DNA of 64,000 nt. It comes from Hyaloscypha bicolor E (lineage: Eukaryota; Ascomycota; Leotiomycetes; Helotiales; Hyaloscyphaceae). The notes beneath the pieces are model-generated. The model saw nothing but the letters and a program-made list of their open reading frames with translations, was not told the DNA's origin and ran no database searches. The stretch spans positions 806,001-870,000 of the forward strand of contig NW_020194615.1 in assembly GCF_002865645.1 (NCBI RefSeq), given 5' to 3'. Shown piece after piece: positions 58,901 to 64,000 of the stretch. A program made the translations under genes and the position numbers. Position 1 is the stretch's first letter, and each line of letters starts with the position of its first letter.

Positions 58901-61900
58901 ATTAAGAGCAGGTATAAGATATATAATTCTAAACTCTTGGCCATTATTCTAGTATTTCGTACTTGGTAGTATTACCTAATATATATCCGGTATACTATTA
59001 TTATTAAGACAGATTATAATAACTTGAAATATTTTATAACTAAAAGAAAACTAAATAGTTAATAGATAAGATAGGTAAAGAAACTAGCTATTTTTGACTT
59101 TATCTTAGAGTACTAGCCGGGATATAGTAATCCCACTAATAGGCTATTAAGGAGGCCAGACTTTATAGCAGGTATAAATAAAGATACTTTACTACCTATA
59201 CTTTATAATAAGCTATAGAATATAGAATAGAGAACCCTATAAGTAATAGTAATAGGATACTATACTATTCCTATAATACCGTAATATAAGGCCTAGAAAA
59301 GAGGAGATAAGTATTCCTTAATTAGTAAGATACTAAGGAATTCTAAAGAGGAAGTCTATTTTAGTAATAGAATAGTACCGGAGATACTACTATTTGAGCC
59401 TATTACTAGTATAGCTAGTTATAAATAGTATATATTACGGATTCTAGCTATATAGGTAGCTGGGTCCGAAATAGTATATAAAGAAAGCAGAGAAATATTA
59501 CTTAAACTACTATTATAGTACTAAAGGCTTAATCTATTAGTATAATACCGGTAATATAAATAGTTCTTAAAGGGAACCTTTACTAGAGCTATTAAAACTT
59601 GGGAACTTAATATATCTGGGTTATTAAGATATCGGGATATTATCTATATACTAAATAAGCCGGCTCTTAAAAAAGAATTATTATAAGCTAACTATAATAA
59701 TCCTATAGGTGGGTATTTTGGTACTAGTAAGATACTAGAGATTCTCTAGAGAAAGTACTTCTAGTAAAGTATAAGAAAGAATATAAAAGACTATATTAGA
59801 ACTTGTCCTATATATTAATAAACTAAGATAAAGAAATATCTACTATATAATATATTTAGTTTATTTCTCCTCTCCTCTAAGCTATAGCAAGAAATTACTA
59901 TAGACTTTATTATAGGGCTGCCCCTTTCTAGGTTTTATAGTAAAGTATATAATTCTATACTTATTATTATTAATAGGTATACGAAAATAATATAATATAT
60001 TCCGATTACTAAGAAGGTCTCGGCTCCTGAGCTAGCGGAGCTATTTATATATTATATTATTAAAGACTTTAGTATATCTATAGGTATAACCTCTAATAAA
60101 GGATCTGTCTTTATAAGTAAGTTCTGGTTAAGTCTATACTTCTACTTAAAGATTTAATAATGGCTAAATATAGTATTTTACCTATAAACTAATAGATAAA
60201 TAGAGAATCTGAACCAAATTCTAGAATAATACTTGAGGTACTATACTAGCTACTAGTAAGATAACTGAATAATAAAGCTTATTTTTATAGAATTTATATA
60301 TAATAACTCTATATATTTAATAATAGGAATATCCCTATTCTATACTTTATATAGATTCTATTCTAGTATTAAATTATATATTAAGGACAATATTCCAGAA
60401 AAAGAAGTACCGGTAGTATAGAAAAGAGTATAAAGGATTTAAGTAGAACGGGAGGTACTAGAGAAACGATAATAAGAAGTAGTAGATATATAGAAAAAGT
60501 ACTATAATAAGAAATATATTAATAAGAAGTTTAAGATATATAATAAAGTTATGTTTTATATAAAGAATATTTAATAGCTATAACCTAGTATAAAGCTAGC
60601 AAATAGATATCTCGGCCTCTTTAAAGTTCTGGAAGTTATAGAAATATATAGACAGATATACTATTTGGAATTACTACTATTATATTAGATCTATAATATT
60701 TTCTATATTTCTCTTTTGGAATTATAATACCTGCGAGCTAGTATTATAGTAGAACTAGAGCCGGTCGGAATTGAGGGCAAAGAGGAATTCAAGGTGAAAT
60801 CTATTATAGCCTATAGGAAGAACAGAAAAGAAAGAGAGTATCTCATTTATTAGAAGAGCTATTTACTAGCGGATAATATATAGGAACTACTAAGTAATCT
60901 AGAGAATATAGCTTAAGAATTATAAGAATACTTGGAAAAGAGTAATATTATAATACTATTAGCTAAACGGAGGTATAAAAGATAAATGCTTTTATTAGGA
61001 AACTATTAAAAAACCATATATTTATTCTTAGAAAAACCATATAAAAATTATTAAAAACTTTAATTTCTATATTCTATAAATACCTTACCCTTATAATTAC
61101 TCTCTATTATCCTTATTATTATTCTTATTAGGATTCTCTTAAGAAACAGGTAGTAAATTAACCTATAAAGCTATTAGCTATTAATAAGAAACAAGAAAGA
61201 AGTAAGCTTACTTAATACTAAAGAATATTAATTATACTATTAAGAGTATTTTATACTTATACTAAGCTAGTAAGAATTACTTAATCTATTCCTTGGATTA
61301 TTAGGGAAATCCATTAGCCTTGAATAATAGCTTTAATACGAGAAGTATATATAGTTTAGTATAGAAGAAGAGTAGTAATAGCCTTCTTTCTTTCGGGTAA
61401 AGAATAGGAAAGATACTTATATATATTAATAGCTTAAAAAAGGTAGTTTAACTATATTATATATACTTAAGGAACCTTGGATAGTATTAGAATAAGAAAT
61501 AAAAGAAGGAATTTATAACTTATAAGATTATACTTCTTATTCTTAGAATAGTAGTAATTATATACCGAGCAATTATTACTCTTAATATAAGTGAGGTTAG
61601 GAAACTTAATAATATTTTTGAAATATTAAAGATAGTAAGGGCAAATTAAGAATATAGGAGCATTAGCCAAACGGGTAATAATAGGCTAATAAGTACTAAG
61701 AAAAGTATTTATCTTAATAGATAAAGAAATAGAAGAGGGAATTAGAAGAGGACTTAAATAAAGCTTAAATAAGGCTTAAAGAAGCTTAAAGGAGCTTAAA
61801 GAAGGCTTAAAGAAGGAAGGCAAGAGATAAGAAGAAGCTAGGTATAGTATTATGGTTAAGGAAAAGAAAGGTTAATTAGTGGGAAAAGGGAGGCCTTTTT

Positions 61901-62357
61901 ATAATATTCTCTCCCTAAATAGTAATTACGAATTCGGAACCGGCTCTATACTAGAAATACCCAGAAAATTCCAAAAAAGGGATTTATAAACGAACCAGAA
62001 AATCGGATTAACTTTTTTAAGCTCTTGGGCCTATAGAGTAATAATTTATTTATAAATAGAGGCTAAGTTAGGATTTATAAACTAATTAGAAGATCGGATA
62101 AGCTTTATATCTAATAGTATATATTATATTCATACTACCTTTATAAGGGGAAATCGCCAGAGGCAATTTACGAACTAGCTAGAAAGGGTTAGTAAACTAT
62201 ATTCTTAACTCTATTACCTAATATAATAATAGGGTAATTATAGGAAGTCTTTAGAGAAAGCCAGTAGCTAGGAAAGTTTTAGGGAGATATTTATAAAGCT
62301 ATTTGCAGTTTTCCCAGGCCTTTTAGGGATAAGAGCCTAGAGGAGAAGTTAATATAA

Positions 62358-62655
62358 TAAGTATATATAATAGTATATAGATAGGTATTAGATATTATAG
62401 ATCTAGTTTCCTATTTTAGATATAGCTTATAATCGGAATTATATAGATTATATGGGATTTCCTAATTAAATAAAGGACTTCGTATACCTGGCTAAGTACT
62501 AGGAAATATATAAAGAGATACTCCTAGCTTTAGAAGGGGTATTAATTAGTCTCTTATTGGAATTAATTCTTGGAATTAGTTATACTTATAAGTATTACTT
62601 TATAGCTTACTTACCTTAACTACTTATATATTACCCTATTATTATATATCTTATA
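62358..62655 (+). repeat. 3' LTR of the nested chromovirus
   Basis: About 298 bp, starting TAAGTATATA, differing from the 5' copy mainly by G-to-A and C-to-T. A purine-rich AGAGGAGAAG lies just upstream as a candidate polypurine tract. Confidence 0.75.
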
Positions 62656-64000
62656 TTATAGAACTTATTTAATTACCTAAATAGCTATAATAGTTCGAGC
62701 TGAATTCTAATAATTAAAGATAAATTTAATAGTAAGCTCTTTAAATACCTTTTACTAAATAAGGAGGATTTATAAATATTTAATATAATTAGAAATTTTA
62801 AGCTATAGATATATAGATAATATAATCTTTTAATTATTTATATTAAATATAATTAGAAGAAAGTAGTTATTTTAATTTAAGAAATATCTGCCTATTAGAT
62901 TTAGGTAAAGAAATAAGGTATTAAAATCGAGTTTTCTTTTTTATATATATATAAGCCAAATAGTAATATTAAGTAAATAGAGTAAAAGATTATAAATAAG
63001 GCTATTATAATATATTTAATAGCTAATTTATTACGAAACCGGGTTTCTGGGCTTGGAAAGTAAGGTAAAGTAGCTTTTAATCCGAGGATTCTAAACTAAG
63101 GAAAGAAGCTCTAAGTATAGGAGCTTTAGTATTCTAAATACTAGCTAGCCGTATGTGTTATTACGTGATTACGTGACGCTAAATTTACTAGTAAAGAGGC
63201 AGAGTATAATATAATTTATCTAAAAAACTATAGCCGGAAAGCTTTATAGCTGCAATTTATCTATTTAATTAGAGTCTTTTATATATAAATAACTGGAAAA
63301 TACCGAATAAAGTACTTGATTTATAGTTCTATAATTATTTCTATTAATATAACCTAAAGCTTATAGTATAAATAATAGTTAATCTCAGATCTAATTAAAA
63401 TAGAATCTATAGATATAGTTCTAGAATATATCTAATAATTAAGAACTATAAAGTAAAATAAAATAAAAAAGTATTTAAGGTTATATTATATAAATATATT
63501 AGATATTTAATTAAATATATTATATTTAATATTTATAAAATCTGGGTTCCTATACTTAATAAAGTAATTATTATATATAATATTATATTTAATAAGAATA
63601 TTCTCTATAAAAAGAATTATAAATATACTAAAGGCTATAGTATAGAGATTATAAAAAATATAATAGAACTACTTTTAGAAAATAAGATTTAGAATACTAA
63701 ATTAATCTTTAATAATAAGAAATTATAATATAATAGCTTATTAGAGTAAATAGAAAATAAGCCTAAACTAAAAAATAATAAGTAAATAAACTAATAATTA
63801 AAAGAGCTTATAAGTATACTAATGGATTATAACTCGGAAATAGAAAGCTTTATAGCCTTACTAGAAATAGAACTTATAACTTTATAAAGTATTTTAAAGC
63901 CAGAAAATATACTAGTATAATAGGAATATAAAATACGAAATAATATAAGAGTAAAGAATAGGCTTCTATAGTATGGAATTATAGTATACAAGTAAGGCGT

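Larger units (their letters stand above)
55668..62655 (+). mobile_element. Ty3/gypsy chromovirus, RIP-inactivated, nested
   Basis: Direct repeats of about 298 bp at 55668-55965 and 62358-62655 delimit the element. Plus-strand translation through stops gives the canonical order: Gag with two degraded CCHC knuckles near 57075-57180, reverse transcriptase with YLDN for YLDD near 58340 (IIYLDNILIY), RNase H, integrase near 59750-60250 (DYIRTCPI, ITIDFIIGLP, TSNKGSVFISKFW, IENLNQILE) and a C-terminal chromodomain near 60790-60890 (REYLIY-KSYLLADNI-E). Asp-to-Asn and Trp/Gln-to-stop changes fit RIP. Flanks read TATAA (55663) and TATAG (62657), a possible target duplication that would require a slightly longer right LTR. 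It belongs to the chromodomain-bearing Ty3/gypsy group. Confidence 0.85.
53291..64000 (+). mobile_element. Ty1/copia-like retrotransposon relic, split by a gypsy insertion
   Basis: Plus-strand translation through stops gives a copia-type polyprotein. A zinc-knuckle-like segment lies near 54550-54600. A GAG-pre-integrase stretch lies near 55140-55330 (LYNIIVIKGFYINIISETYL, LVFLKYKLLFTYF). The relic is interrupted at 55667 by the gypsy element, and integrase-like sequence resumes after 62656. A possible 5' LTR lies at about 53300-53830, where TTTATAAATAACTTAAATAA-like sequence recurs at both ends. The 3' end is outside the window. Many stops and the A+T bias show RIP. The region 55668-62655 inside these limits belongs to the nested element. 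Confidence 0.55.

Overview
The window comes from a filamentous ascomycete (Pezizomycotina), most likely a Leotiomycetes/Helotiales-type genome. The evidence is short introns of about 46-112 bp with GTAAG-type donors, families typical of these fungi (HET, DUF3176, DUF7730-type, M35-like protease, fungal AAA ATPase, single-pass serine/threonine-rich membrane protein), and blocks of extreme A+T whose relic reading frames carry C-to-T/G-to-A changes on both strands, the signature of repeat-induced point mutation (RIP). The species cannot be named from sequence alone.

Layout. 1-1757: AT-rich RIP relic with 60-bp tandem repeats, then a non-autonomous TIR element (811-1757). 1758-5960: balanced composition, a 17-bp minisatellite and a nonsense-mutated gene relic (3372-4022), no convincing intact gene. 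6034-10244: a minus-strand FtsJ-fold methyltransferase with an altered active site, a second TIR element touching its 5' side, a 38-bp minisatellite, and a minus-strand protein with four CCHC knuckles. 11128-13370: a protein kinase whose frame continues through one TAG into a C2H2-like zinc-finger array. 14337-15293: a frameshifted membrane-protein gene. 17808-20156: an intronless DUF3176 membrane protein. 21026-26346: a 20-exon secreted SGNH-hydrolase/FG-GAP protein, divergent from a two-exon DUF7730-type gene (27092-28164). 28762-30334: a secreted M35-like zinc protease. 31779-33451: a decayed HET-domain gene. 34174-42183: a complete but RIP-killed Ty3/gypsy LTR element on the minus strand, with 205-bp LTRs and the target duplication AATAA. 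44289-49596: a divergent pair, a two-TM protein and a fungal AAA+ ATPase, followed by a RIP-killed relic. 50940-64000: an AT-rich transposon graveyard in which a chromodomain-bearing Ty3/gypsy element (about 55668-62655) is nested inside a Ty1/copia-like element.

Functionally this is an accessory, two-compartment region: islands of secreted, surface or self/non-self-type genes (protease, SGNH/FG-GAP protein, HET, kinase-zinc finger, AAA+ pair) between silenced transposons. No operon logic applies; the visible organisation is divergent pairs sharing an upstream region (8634/11128, 21026/27092, 44289/46996). Exon boundaries were read by hand from splice signals and frame continuity.
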